Counted from the first letter of the stretch, positions 1-6,372 are shown. The stretch: 13,329 nt of DNA from JBIOJB01 sp044450465 (GCA_044450465.1 JBIOJB010000084.1:1-13329), one strand, 5' to 3'. Notes: generated by a model from the sequence alone, not told the origin. Program-made: numbers and translations.

Positions 1-281
1 CGGTGCTGGTGATCGGCGTCCTCCTCGTGTACGTCGCCATCGCCGCCATGAGGCACACGGGGTTGAGACGTTTGGCCTGGGCGACCCTTGTCGTGCTGGC
101 CCTGCAGGTAGGAGTGGGGGCGGGGGCTGCTGTGACCGACGGCGCCTTCTTCAACGGGCTCCACGTCGCCATCGCCACGCTGGTTTGGGCGGGCGCCCTG
201 TCGATGGCGATCCTGACGGCGCCAAGAGCTGACAGGACCTCCAGCGTCGCCCACCTGACCGTCGAGAACACGCCGGCATGA
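1..281 (+). CDS. ctaA: Heme A synthase (CtaA/COX15 family), C-terminal part
   Basis: Only the last 92 or so residues are present; the reading frame runs in from the left edge, so the GTG at 3 is not the real start. The product is membrane bound and converts heme O to heme A for cytochrome oxidase. Two hydrophobic segments are visible, the second opened by an LQVGVGAGAAV stretch and continued by NGLHVAIATLVWAG; the His there matches the conserved C-terminal heme-ligand His of CtaA/COX15. A short polar tail follows. The stop overlaps the ctaB start as ATGA (278-281). The immediate ctaB neighbour, the classic partner gene, supports the call made from this fragment. Confidence 0.82.
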   Translation, partial: VLVIGVLLVYVAIAAMRHTGLRRLAWATLVVLALQVGVGAGAAVTDGAFFNGLHVAIATLVWAGALSMAILTAPRADRTSSVAHLTVENTPA

Positions 282-1171
282 GCGTCGCCAAAGCGCTGGC
301 TCCTCAGCGCACGGTGGGCAGCACCCTGCGGGACTACCTGAGCCTGCTGAAACTGCGCATCGTCGTGCTGCTGGACGTCACGGCGGTCGGGGTCATGGTC
401 CCGGCGTCGCATGGCCACCTGCGCTTGATGCCGGTGCTGGCGGTCCTCGCCGGCGGGACCTTCGCAGCGGGCGGAGCCCATGCGATCAATTGCTGGTTCG
501 ATCGCGACATCGACGCCGCCATGAGCCGGACTCGCCGCCGGCCAGTGCCTGACGGCCGCATCACGCCCTGGCACGCGGCGGCGATCGGTGTCGTCCTGAA
601 CGTGGTCGCCTTCGCGGTTCTGTGGAGCGGGGCCAACCTGCTGGCCGCCCTTCTTGCACTGACCGGCACGTTCATCTACGTCTTCGTCTACACGATGTGG
701 CTGAAGCGCTCGACGCCACAGAACATAGTCATCGGAGGAGCGGCTGGCGCGGTGCCGCCACTCGTCGGCTGGGCCGCCGCTACCGGCCGCCTCGATGTCA
801 CGGCGCTCGCCCTTTTCGCCGTCATCTTCCTGTGGACCCCGCCTCATTTCTGGGCGCTGGCTCAGATGATCAAAGCCGACTACGCGCGGGCCCACATCCC
901 AATGCTGCCCGTGGTGGCAAGCGCTCTGTCCGCCAAGACCCAGAGCATCTTCTATGCGGTTTGCACCGTGGCGGCGAGCGTGGTCCCGTTCTTCACCGGG
1001 TCGGCCGGCACGGTATATCTCGGCGGCGCGGTCGTTCTCGGTGCCGGCCTCGTCGGGATCACGGTCTTAGACCTTCGCGGCAAGCGCTGGACCAGGCGCG
1101 TGTTCACGTACTCGCTCGCGTACCTGGGGCTCCTGTTCGGCCTCTTCGCCGTGTCGCCCTTCCTGCCCTAG
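278..1171 (+). CDS. ctaB: Protoheme IX farnesyltransferase (heme O synthase)
   Basis: A 297-residue integral membrane UbiA-superfamily prenyltransferase that adds a farnesyl group to protoheme IX to give heme O, the substrate of CtaA. Length is normal for the family. The Asp-rich prenyl-diphosphate/Mg site is visible as N71-x3-D75-x3-D79 (NCWFDRDID), followed by the family's basic MSRTRRRPVP segment. Further family marks are LKRSTPQNIVIGGAAGAVPP, WTPPHFWALA and DYARAHIPMLPVV. Around eight to nine hydrophobic segments are apparent. Its ATG overlaps the ctaA stop by 4 nt and its TAG shares one base with the GTG of the next gene, which implies one transcript. The assignment is strong. Confidence 0.96.
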   Translation: MSVAKALAPQRTVGSTLRDYLSLLKLRIVVLLDVTAVGVMVPASHGHLRLMPVLAVLAGGTFAAGGAHAINCWFDRDIDAAMSRTRRRPVPDGRITPWHAAAIGVVLNVVAFAVLWSGANLLAALLALTGTFIYVFVYTMWLKRSTPQNIVIGGAAGAVPPLVGWAAATGRLDVTALALFAVIFLWTPPHFWALAQMIKADYARAHIPMLPVVASALSAKTQSIFYAVCTVAASVVPFFTGSAGTVYLGGAVVLGAGLVGITVLDLRGKRWTRRVFTYSLAYLGLLFGLFAVSPFLP

Positions 1172-1839
1172 TGTCGCCAGTCGAGATCGTTCGTCTGCAC
1201 CTGGCGCGAATTGATGCCTTGAACCACATCCCCGTTCACGGGTTCGTGATCAAGCATCCGCGGGCGGGAGCCATCCTCGTCGACACCGGTGTCGGCGGGC
1301 CCACCGAGCTCGTCCAGGAGTGGAAGGTCGTCAACCGGCACGCCGCCGACGCGCTCGCCGAGCACGGTCTCAGTCCGGCCGACGTACGCATCGTGATCAA
1401 CAGCCACCTCCACTTCGATCACTGCGGCCAGAACGCCGTCTTCAAGCACGCGCCTTTTTACATCCAGAGATCCGAGCTAGCGCGTGCGCGCCGGCAAGAG
1501 ACGCTCACGTCGGAATGGTTTGACTTCGCCGGGGCGCGCTTCGAACTCCTCGACGGCGATGCGGAGATAGCGGAAGGAGTCAGGGTCGTCGCTACTCCGG
1601 GTCACACCATCGGTCATCAAAGCGTGCTGGTCGACATGCCCGACGGCACGGCCGTGATGATTGGTGACGCGGCCTACACCGCAGACATCTACCGCGAAGG
1701 TGAGAACGCCGATCTCTCAAAATGGGAGGGCCAGCATGCGGATCGCGGTGCTTGGGCGACTTCGCTGAGGAAGCTGCACGGGCTCAATGCGAGCTCGGTC
1801 CATTTCTGCCACGACACGCGGGTGGTGACTCCGGAATGA
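1171..1839 (+). CDS. MBL-fold metallohydrolase, AHL-lactonase-like
   Basis: A 222-residue metallo-beta-lactamase-fold hydrolase. The dinuclear metal site is complete: H79-x-H81-x-D83-H84 (SHLHFDHCGQN), H145 in TPGHTIGH, D166 in IGDAAYT and H214 in HFCHD. The HFDHCGQN wording and the overall length resemble N-acyl-homoserine-lactone lactonase-type family members, but many such proteins have other or unknown substrates, so quorum quenching is not claimed. I chose GTG 1171 because it overlaps the ctaB stop (TAGTG); the frame stays open far upstream, but that part only mirrors ctaB in another frame. The TGA overlaps the next start as ATGA. Co-transcription with heme and sulfurtransferase genes could mean a thioester or sulfur-compound substrate; this is speculation. 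Confidence 0.88.
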   Translation: MSPVEIVRLHLARIDALNHIPVHGFVIKHPRAGAILVDTGVGGPTELVQEWKVVNRHAADALAEHGLSPADVRIVINSHLHFDHCGQNAVFKHAPFYIQRSELARARRQETLTSEWFDFAGARFELLDGDAEIAEGVRVVATPGHTIGHQSVLVDMPDGTAVMIGDAAYTADIYREGENADLSKWEGQHADRGAWATSLRKLHGLNASSVHFCHDTRVVTPE

Positions 1840-2651
1840 GCTTTGGACCGCTCGTCGATTCGGACTGGCTTCACACGCACCTGGACGACGTCCGCGTTCG
1901 CGTGATCGATTTCCGCTGGTATCTCCTCGAGCGCGACGGGCGAGAGGAGTACCTGCGCGGCCACGTTCCGGGTGCGGCATTTGTCGATCTCGAGGCCGTG
2001 ACAGGCCGCGAAGGCGGGGGCCGGCACCCCCTGCCGACGGCGGGTCAGTTCGATGAGGCGATGAGGCGGGCCGGGGTGGGTGACGGCACCCAGGTCGTGG
2101 TCTACGACGACGCCGGCGGCTCGATCGCGGCCAGGCTCTGGTTCCTGCTCAGGTGGTTCGGCCACGACGCCCAGGCGGTGCTCGACGGTGGGCTGCAGGC
2201 ATGGGGCGCGCCGATCGACCAGGTGATCCCCGAGCTGCCCCCTGGCGACTTCACCGCGCGAGAGCCGGATCGCTCGGTGGTTGTCGACTTCGAGGCAGTT
2301 CGTGAGCTCCGGGGCGTGCCGCTGCTTGACGCGAGGGCGCCAGAGAGGTACCGGGGCGAGACGGAGCCGGTCGACCCGAAGGCGGGGCACATACCAGGCG
2401 CGAAGAGCCGGCCATGGAAGAGCAACCTCGGTCCCGACGGTCGCTTCAAAGCAAAAGACGACCTTCGGCGGGAGTTCGTCGAGCTGGGCGCGGAGGGCGG
2501 CGCCGTGGCGTACTGCGGTTCCGGCGTGAACGCGTGCCACAACCTGCTCGCCATGGAGCTGGCCGGGATGACGGAGGGACGCCTTTACGCCGGCTCCTGG
2601 AGCGATTGGTCGAGCCGCGACGCCCCGGTCGCGACCGGCGCGCAGCCCTAG
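1836..2651 (+). CDS. sseA: Two-domain sulfurtransferase (rhodanese/3-mercaptopyruvate type)
   Basis: A 271-residue tandem rhodanese protein, the usual length for thiosulfate or 3-mercaptopyruvate sulfurtransferases. The N-terminal domain (about 1-125) carries VIDFRWYL, GHVPGAAFVDLE and the inactive-site loop VVVYDDAGG without Cys. The C-terminal domain (about 140-271) has LLDARAPERYRGETEPVDP, GHIPGAKSRPW and the active loop C227-G-S-G-V-N-A-C. The CGSGV form favours mercaptopyruvate over thiosulfate (CRKGVT in bovine rhodanese), though Asn replaces the usual Thr. The enzyme would move sulfur from a donor to thiol or cyanide acceptors in the cytoplasm. The start is fixed by the 4 nt overlap (ATGA, 1836-1839) with the upstream hydrolase. 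The gene symbol is by family only. Confidence 0.9.
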   Translation: MSFGPLVDSDWLHTHLDDVRVRVIDFRWYLLERDGREEYLRGHVPGAAFVDLEAVTGREGGGRHPLPTAGQFDEAMRRAGVGDGTQVVVYDDAGGSIAARLWFLLRWFGHDAQAVLDGGLQAWGAPIDQVIPELPPGDFTAREPDRSVVVDFEAVRELRGVPLLDARAPERYRGETEPVDPKAGHIPGAKSRPWKSNLGPDGRFKAKDDLRREFVELGAEGGAVAYCGSGVNACHNLLAMELAGMTEGRLYAGSWSDWSSRDAPVATGAQP

Positions 2652-2683
2652 GCGGCGGGCCCGAGGCTCGACCTCCGAGCCAC

Positions 2684-2699
2684 TAGTATTCGGGCAGTG
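2684..2699 (+). promoter_or_regulatory. Probable leaderless promoter of the enoyl reductase gene
   Basis: TAGTAT at 2684-2689 matches four of six bases of the -10 consensus and lies exactly 7 nt before the GTG start at 2697. This places transcription initiation at or next to the first base of the start codon. No Shine-Dalgarno sequence precedes the GTG and no convincing -35 is present. The same TANNNT-N7-start arrangement recurs at two other genes in this window (4774 and, on the minus strand, 8200). The gene thus seems transcribed separately from the upstream heme operon, although read-through is possible across only 45 nt. Confidence 0.5.
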
Positions 2700-3482
2700 A
2701 TTCTCAAAGGGAAGCGGATTCTGATCGCCGGCATGTCCGATCGCCGAAGCATCGGCTATGCGATCGCGGTCGAGGCTCAGCGCGAGGGCGCTGAGCTTCT
2801 GCTCACGAGCTTCGGCCGGATGATGAGCATCACGCAGATGACCGCCAAGAAGTTGAACCCGGTGCCTGAGATCCTGGAGATGGACGTGACGAAGCCTTCG
2901 GACATAGCTGAGGCGGTGAAGCAGACCGCCAAGCGATGGGACCGAATCGACGGCCTGGTTCACTCGGTGGCGTTCGCACCCCTGGACGCCCTCGGGGGCA
3001 AGTTCCTGTCCACGCCCTGGGAGAGCGTCGCCACGGCGCTCCAGGTGAGCGCCTTCTCGTTCAAAGAGCTGGCGAGCGGTTTTCTACCGCTGATGCAGGA
3101 GCATGGCGGCTCGCTTGTGACCCTGGACTTCGACAACTCCACCCAGGCGTGGCCGAAGTACGACTGGATGGGGGTGTCCAAAGCCGCGCTGGAATCAGTC
3201 ACCCGCTACCTGGCGCGTGACCTGGGCCGCTACAAGATCCGCGTCAACGCCGTCTGCGCGGGCCCGCTCGCGACACTCGCAGCCAGCGGCATCCCGGGCT
3301 TCAAGGACTTCGAAGACGTCTGGGAGCAGCGCGCCCCGCTTGGCTGGAGCCTGCAGGACAAATCCCCCGTGGGCCGCGCCGTGTGCGCTCTGCTTTCGGA
3401 CTACCTCGACATGACCACCGGCGAGCTGCTCCACGTCGACGGCGGGTATCACGCGATGGGTGCTGAGATGCCGCCCGCCTAG
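2697..3482 (+). CDS. fabI: Enoyl-[acyl-carrier-protein] reductase, FabI/InhA type
   Basis: A 261-residue short-chain dehydrogenase of the FabI class, which reduces trans-2-enoyl-ACP with NADH in the last step of type II fatty-acid elongation. The atypical cofactor motif is seen at the N-terminus (AGMSDRRSIGYAIA), and the catalytic pair is Y155-x6-K162 (YDWMGVSK), the spacing diagnostic of FabI rather than ordinary SDR enzymes. Wording near the C-terminus (WEQRAPLGW, CALLSDYL, TTGELLHVDGG) and LDFD before the active site closely recall mycobacterial InhA as I remember it, which suggests an actinobacterial-like lineage. The start is GTG 2697, used without a leader. The isoniazid/triclosan target family is clear; chain-length preference cannot be judged. 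Confidence 0.93.
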   Translation: MILKGKRILIAGMSDRRSIGYAIAVEAQREGAELLLTSFGRMMSITQMTAKKLNPVPEILEMDVTKPSDIAEAVKQTAKRWDRIDGLVHSVAFAPLDALGGKFLSTPWESVATALQVSAFSFKELASGFLPLMQEHGGSLVTLDFDNSTQAWPKYDWMGVSKAALESVTRYLARDLGRYKIRVNAVCAGPLATLAASGIPGFKDFEDVWEQRAPLGWSLQDKSPVGRAVCALLSDYLDMTTGELLHVDGGYHAMGAEMPPA

Positions 3483-3507
3483 CCCGGGCCGGGTACGTGA
3501 GCCCTAT

Positions 3508-3541
3508 ATGTTGTGCCTGGTTGGGGACAACCTCGCAACAT
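3508..3541 (+). repeat. Nested inverted repeat (structure A) before the RNase H-like gene
   Basis: An outer stem ATGTTG (3508-3513) with CAACAT (3536-3541) encloses an inner stem GGTTG (3519-3523) with CAACC (3528-3532) around a GGGA loop. Both arm pairs are perfect complements. The inner palindrome covers the proposed -35 region. It could be a repressor operator, the 3' end structure of the upstream fabI transcript, or one half of an attenuator, because it competes with the second structure at 3521-3560. No T-run follows, so a classic intrinsic terminator is unlikely. Confidence 0.55.
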
Positions 3542-3560
3542 CATGTTAGGCTCTCCCCAA
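3521..3560 (+). repeat. Nested inverted repeat (structure B), incompatible with structure A
   Basis: TTGGGGA (3521-3527) is the perfect reverse complement of TCCCCAA (3554-3560), and the enclosed AACAT-C-ATGTT (3537-3547) is itself an 11 bp palindrome. TTGGGGA and AACAT are also used by the structure at 3508-3541, so only one of the two folds can form at a time. The inner palindrome abuts the proposed extended -10 at 3544-3552. As DNA this looks like a pair of operator half-site arrays; as RNA (if transcribed from upstream) it looks like a two-state switch. Confidence 0.55.
3524..3552 (+). promoter_or_regulatory. Probable promoter of the RNase H-like gene
   Basis: GGGACA at 3524-3529 (four of six matches to TTGACA), a 17 nt spacer and TAGGCT at 3547-3552 with the extended -10 TG at 3544-3545 make a plausible sigma-70-type promoter. 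Transcription would begin near 3559, giving a leader of about 48 nt. That leader holds a GCGGC/GCCGC hairpin (3569-3573 with 3580-3584) and then the ribosome binding site. Both promoter boxes sit inside or against inverted repeats, which suggests control by a dimeric repressor. Confidence 0.42.
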
Positions 3561-3591
3561 ATTGCTGCGCGGCCGTAAAGCCGCACGCCAC

Positions 3592-3599
3592 GAGGAGGA
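3592..3599 (+). promoter_or_regulatory. Shine-Dalgarno site that sets the RNase H-like start
   Basis: GAGGAGGA, one of the strongest ribosome binding sites in the window, lies 7 nt before TTG 3607. It is too close to ATG 3600 (another frame) and too far downstream to serve TTG 3562. It is therefore the main reason to choose TTG 3607 as start. Confidence 0.7.
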
Positions 3600-3606
3600 A
3601 TGCAGT

Positions 3607-4020
3607 TTGCGGGAGTGCCTGGTGATCTACGTGGACGCCGCTCTCGACAAGAACGGCCGGGCCGGGTGTGGCCTGGCCGTTTTCGTTCGGGGGCGCGCCG
3701 TCTATACGGAGTCGTTCGGCTTTTCGCATCTCGGTGGGTCGGCGCAGCTGGAGGCTCATGTGTGCGCCGGGGCGCTGGACCTGGCTGCCGCCCGGTGGCC
3801 GTACCACAGGGTGATCGTCCGCACGGACTGTGCTCCCGTCGTGAGGAGCCGCGTGCCGTCGAGCGACAGCTTCCGGATCGCGGTGCACGAGGTTCGCGAC
3901 CGGTGCCGGCGCGGCTGGCGCGTCGTGCGGTACGTCAGCAGGAAGGCAAATCCAGCTCACGAGCTCGCCCGCGAAGGCCTGAAGAGCGTGTCCAAACAGC
4001 AGATCCTGGCCGCCGCGTGA
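3607..4020 (+). CDS. RNase H-fold protein (RVT_3-like), last catalytic Asp replaced
   Basis: A 137-residue single-domain protein with the RNase HI layout: first strand VIYVDAAL with D10, QLEAHVCAGALDLA with E49, VIVRTDC with D74, and a C-terminal RKANPAHELARE motif. These match the D-E-D-D active site of RNase H up to the fourth position, where His118 stands in place of Asp, as I recall from plant-type RVT_3 proteins (AH-x-LA). Nuclease activity on RNA-DNA hybrids may be retained, altered or lost. TTG 3607 is chosen from the strong ribosome binding site; an in-frame TTG at 3562 would add 15 residues. A small basic H1-like protein follows 62 nt later. No integrase, reverse transcriptase or phage gene is nearby. 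Confidence 0.78.
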   Translation: MRECLVIYVDAALDKNGRAGCGLAVFVRGRAVYTESFGFSHLGGSAQLEAHVCAGALDLAAARWPYHRVIVRTDCAPVVRSRVPSSDSFRIAVHEVRDRCRRGWRVVRYVSRKANPAHELAREGLKSVSKQQILAAA

Positions 4021-4082
4021 GCACCGACCAGACAGCCTCCATCCAGACGCGCTGATCCGGCACGATTTCACCAGGAGCACGA

Positions 4083-4376
4083 ATGCCCGCCAGAAAATCA
4101 CCGCCAGGCCAATCGGCTGTCACCGCCCTCGTAGCTCGGCTCAACGACATGGTCGCCGGGCTCGTGCGGGAGAACCGCAGGCTGCGGCAGCAGATTCTCA
4201 AGCTGAGCCAGCGGGGTAAGGCGTCACCCAAGCGAGCTGTGGGGCCGCGCGCGCGATCGACCCCTCGGCGTGTCAAGCGTGCGCCGGCGGCCAAAGCCAA
4301 GAAGAAGACAGCCAGGCCTGCGGCGCCGAAGAAAGGCCTGCGCACGGCTGCGCGCCGCAAGCCAAGAGCCCGCTGA
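4083..4376 (+). CDS. Small basic protein: short coiled coil plus histone-H1-like Lys/Arg/Ala tail
   Basis: A 97-residue protein with an AGGAG ribosome binding site at 4073-4077, 5 nt before the ATG. Residues about 11-43 form an amphipathic helix with regularly spaced hydrophobic residues (VTALVARLNDMV, then LVRENRRLRQQILKL), which suggests a coiled coil and hence dimerisation. From about residue 45 to the end the sequence is low-complexity Lys, Arg, Ala and Pro (for example KRAPAAKAKKKTARP), like the C-terminal tails of bacterial H1-like proteins. Likely roles are binding nucleic acid or the nucleoid; this is inferred from composition. No enzymatic domain is seen. It lies 62 nt after the RNase H-like gene, so co-expression is plausible. 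Confidence 0.72.
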   Translation: MPARKSPPGQSAVTALVARLNDMVAGLVRENRRLRQQILKLSQRGKASPKRAVGPRARSTPRRVKRAPAAKAKKKTARPAAPKKGLRTAARRKPRAR

Positions 4377-4394
4377 TTTAGCGCCCGGTCGCGC

Positions 4395-4751
4395 CTACAT
4401 TCTCGTGGCGGTGCGGTACGCGTCGATGATGCTGTAGAGCCACAGCGTCCCGCCGCCAAGCTCCATCGGCACGCCGAGGGCGACGCCGATCACGCTGAGG
4501 TCGAGGTCCAGGCCGAAGAACTGAAGTCCCATGACTCCGACCAGGTAGCCGACCCCTTTGAGGTTGTGACCGAGATAGAAGTGTCCGAGGCCGGGAACGA
4601 TTGCCAGCGCGGCCGCCAGAAGCGGGCTCTTGCGCGCGGGAGTGAACGTGCCCGAATATCCACCCGAGCCAGGCGCGCCGCACCGAGGGCAGGCGGCCGC
4701 CGGATTGGTCAGCATGGAGCCGCACCGACCGCAGAGAACTTCCGATGCCAT
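4395..4751 (-). CDS. Zinc-ribbon plus TM2-like membrane protein
   Basis: A 118-residue protein. The N-terminus holds a four-Cys zinc ribbon, CGRCG then CPRCG (C-x2-C...C-x2-C at about residues 7-24). A Gly/Ser-rich linker leads to a membrane part with KSPLLAAALAIVPGLGHFYLG, similar to the PG-x-G-x-FYLG signature of TM2-type domains, and one or two more hydrophobic segments. The function is unknown; such proteins are often small membrane factors lacking enzymatic motifs. A GGGGAG ribosome binding site lies 9 nt before the ATG on the minus strand. Its start is 35 nt from the divergent acyl-CoA dehydrogenase start, so the two promoters must overlap. It converges on the basic-protein gene with an 18 nt gap. 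Confidence 0.85.
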   Translation of the reverse strand: MASEVLCGRCGSMLTNPAAACPRCGAPGSGGYSGTFTPARKSPLLAAALAIVPGLGHFYLGHNLKGVGYLVGVMGLQFFGLDLDLSVIGVALGVPMELGGGTLWLYSIIDAYRTATRM

Positions 4752-4771
4752 GCCGCCAGTCTCCCCGTTTT

Positions 4772-4789
4772 GCTAAGTTCCGAATCGTG
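4772..4789 (+). promoter_or_regulatory. Probable leaderless promoter of the acyl-CoA dehydrogenase gene
   Basis: TGCTAAGTT (4771-4779) is an extended -10 (TG-N-TANNNT, hexamer TAAGTT at 4774-4779). It ends exactly 7 nt before GTG 4787, so the transcript would start at the GTG itself. No Shine-Dalgarno sequence is seen before GTG 4787. The protein start also fits: the family normally begins a few residues before the first helix (YSLAEEAFRTEVRAWL). Confidence 0.48.
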
Positions 4790-5962
4790 GATCTCGGCTA
4801 TTCGCTCGCCGAAGAGGCCTTCCGCACAGAGGTTCGCGCTTGGCTCGAGTCGAACCTCCCCGCCGCTTGGCGCTCCGGTGGCGTCGGCGGCTACCGGGAG
4901 GACGCCGATTCTGAGATCCAGCGAGAGTGGCAGCGGCGCCTTCACGGCGGCGGCTGGCTGACCCTGGGGTGGGCGAAGAGCGCCGGAGGCCGCGAGGCCA
5001 CGCCCGTCATGGAGGCAATCTTTCAGGAGGAGCTGGCCAAGGCCGGGGCGCCCTCCATCCTCGGCCGGCTTGGCGTGAGCCTGCTCGCGCCCGCCCTCAT
5101 GGTCCATGGCTCTGACTGGCAGAAGAAGACATACGTCGACAAGATCCTCAGCGGCGAGCTGATCTTCTGCCAGGGGTTCAGCGAGCCAGACGCTGGGAGC
5201 GACCTCGCCGGCTTGAGGGCGCGAGCCGAGAGGCGTGACGGCAAATGGATTCTCAATGGCCAGAAGACCTGGTCGAGCGCCGCCCACTATGCCGACCGCC
5301 GCTTCCTGCTCGCGCGCACCGACCCGAACGCAGCATCTCCCCACAAGGGAATCGGCTTCTTCCTGATAGACATGCGCCAACCCGGAGTGGAGATTCGGCG
5401 GATCAGGCAGATGACCGGCGGTGGGGAGTTCAGCGAGATCTTCCTGAGCGGGGCCGAGGTCGAGGACCGCGACCTCGTGGGTGACCCAACCGCGGGCTGG
5501 AAGATCGCCATGACGGTCTTCGGGTTCGAACGTGGCGGCCTTGCTCAGGCGGCGCGGTTCGAACGCGCAGCCGCGGAGCTCGCTCAGCTCGCCAGGCAGC
5601 GCGGGGTGGGGGCGCAGGCAATGTTCAGGCAGAAGGTCGCGCAGGCCACGATCGAGGCTCACGTCTTCCGGCTGATCGGGCTTCGCGGCTTGACCAGCGC
5701 GCAGCGCGGCGGTGCGCCTGGACCGGAGGCAAGCATGACGAAGCTCTTTTGGAGCGAGATGGACAAGCGGTTGCAGGAGACGGCGGTGGAGGTGCAGGGA
5801 GCGTACGGCGCCCTGGACCCGGATTCGCCCATGGCGGTCGAGGAGGGGCGCTGGCAGTACGGCTGGATGTGGGCGCAGGCCGAGACGATCTATGCGGGCT
5901 CGTCGGAGATCCAGCGCAACATCATCGCCGAGCGCGTGCTCGGGCTTCCGCGCGGTCGCTGA
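4787..5962 (+). CDS. Acyl-CoA dehydrogenase (FadE-type)
   Basis: A 391-residue FAD-dependent acyl-CoA dehydrogenase, normal length. It introduces an alpha-beta double bond into an acyl-CoA. Family marks run in order: an N-terminal helical domain; QGFSEPDAGSDLAGLRARA, the FAD/substrate loop; NGQKTWSSAAHYAD; the beta-domain IGFFLIDM; and at the C-terminus YAGSSEIQRNIIAERVLGLP. In medium-chain enzymes the catalytic Glu falls in YEGT; here that place is Ala (YAGS), as in many actinobacterial steroid and FadE enzymes, so the base must come from elsewhere. E248 in FGFERGG, where isovaleryl-CoA dehydrogenase has its base, is a candidate. GTG 4787 is preferred to ATG 4745, which would overlap the divergent gene. 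The stop overlaps the next ATG (TGATG). Confidence 0.92.
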   Translation: MDLGYSLAEEAFRTEVRAWLESNLPAAWRSGGVGGYREDADSEIQREWQRRLHGGGWLTLGWAKSAGGREATPVMEAIFQEELAKAGAPSILGRLGVSLLAPALMVHGSDWQKKTYVDKILSGELIFCQGFSEPDAGSDLAGLRARAERRDGKWILNGQKTWSSAAHYADRRFLLARTDPNAASPHKGIGFFLIDMRQPGVEIRRIRQMTGGGEFSEIFLSGAEVEDRDLVGDPTAGWKIAMTVFGFERGGLAQAARFERAAAELAQLARQRGVGAQAMFRQKVAQATIEAHVFRLIGLRGLTSAQRGGAPGPEASMTKLFWSEMDKRLQETAVEVQGAYGALDPDSPMAVEEGRWQYGWMWAQAETIYAGSSEIQRNIIAERVLGLPRGR

Positions 5963-6372
5963 TGAGCTCGGTGGTGGAGCGCCTGCGCGCTCGCATCGGT
6001 GTTGATGGACCGTCCACCGAGGCGGCGGTCGAGGCCGGCCACCTGAGCCGATTCGCAGAGGCGATCGGCGACCCCAACCCTCGCTGGAAGCTCGAAGCAC
6101 CGCCAACCTTCCTCGTCGCGCTCGCTCCGGCGTCGATGCACCTCGAGGAGGCTGAGGAGTACGGAAGGGGCTGGCTCAACGGTGGAAATCGATTTGAGTA
6201 CATCGAGCCGGTTCGGGCCGGTGACCGCATCAAGGCGACCGGAAGGGTGGCCGACGTGTACGAGAAGCACGGTTCCAGCGGTGATCTGCTCTTCATCATC
6301 TTCGAGACCGAATACGTGAATCAGGAAGGCCGCACCGTGGCCCGGCTGCGCGGGACCGCGATCAGGCGATGA
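5962..6372 (+). CDS. MaoC-like hotdog protein, N-terminal dehydratase type (HadA-like)
   Basis: A 136-residue single hotdog domain of the kind found as the N-terminal half of MaoC-type dehydratases. The start region HLSRFAEAIGDPNP followed by APPTFLVAL is the family hallmark, and the central EYIEPVRAGDRIKATGRV strand block also fits. The catalytic D-x4-H of true hydratases is absent, so this is probably the structural and substrate-binding partner of the next gene, as HadA is to HadB in mycobacteria or ChsH2 to ChsH1 in steroid degradation. It overlaps the dehydrogenase by 1 nt and the next gene by 4 nt (ATGA), consistent with equimolar translation of a heteromer. ATG 5962 is fixed by the overlap. 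Confidence 0.85.
   Translation: MSSVVERLRARIGVDGPSTEAAVEAGHLSRFAEAIGDPNPRWKLEAPPTFLVALAPASMHLEEAEEYGRGWLNGGNRFEYIEPVRAGDRIKATGRVADVYEKHGSSGDLLFIIFETEYVNQEGRTVARLRGTAIRR

Noticed and set aside
622..1170. N-terminal extension of the MBL hydrolase to position 622
   Set aside because: It overlaps ctaB in another frame and adds about 180 Arg/His-rich residues with no homology to the family; GTG 1171 overlaps the ctaB stop and gives the normal length.
1689..2963. A 424-codon minus-strand open frame opposite the hydrolase, sulfurtransferase and fabI
   Set aside because: It lies antisense to three clearly recognisable proteins; its translation is Arg/Pro/His-rich with no domain, as expected in GC-rich DNA.
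3483..4376. Mobile element or phage remnant suggested by an RNase H-like gene
   Set aside because: No integrase, transposase, reverse transcriptase, terminal repeats or target duplication is seen, and codon use looks like that of the neighbours.
4366..4394. Terminator between the basic-protein gene and the zinc-ribbon gene
   Set aside because: Only a 4 bp CGCT/AGCG stem with a GATTT loop is present and no T-run; too weak to call.
4709..6106. A 465-codon minus-strand open frame opposite the acyl-CoA dehydrogenase
   Set aside because: The plus strand encodes a full, motif-complete dehydrogenase there; the antisense product has no recognisable domain.
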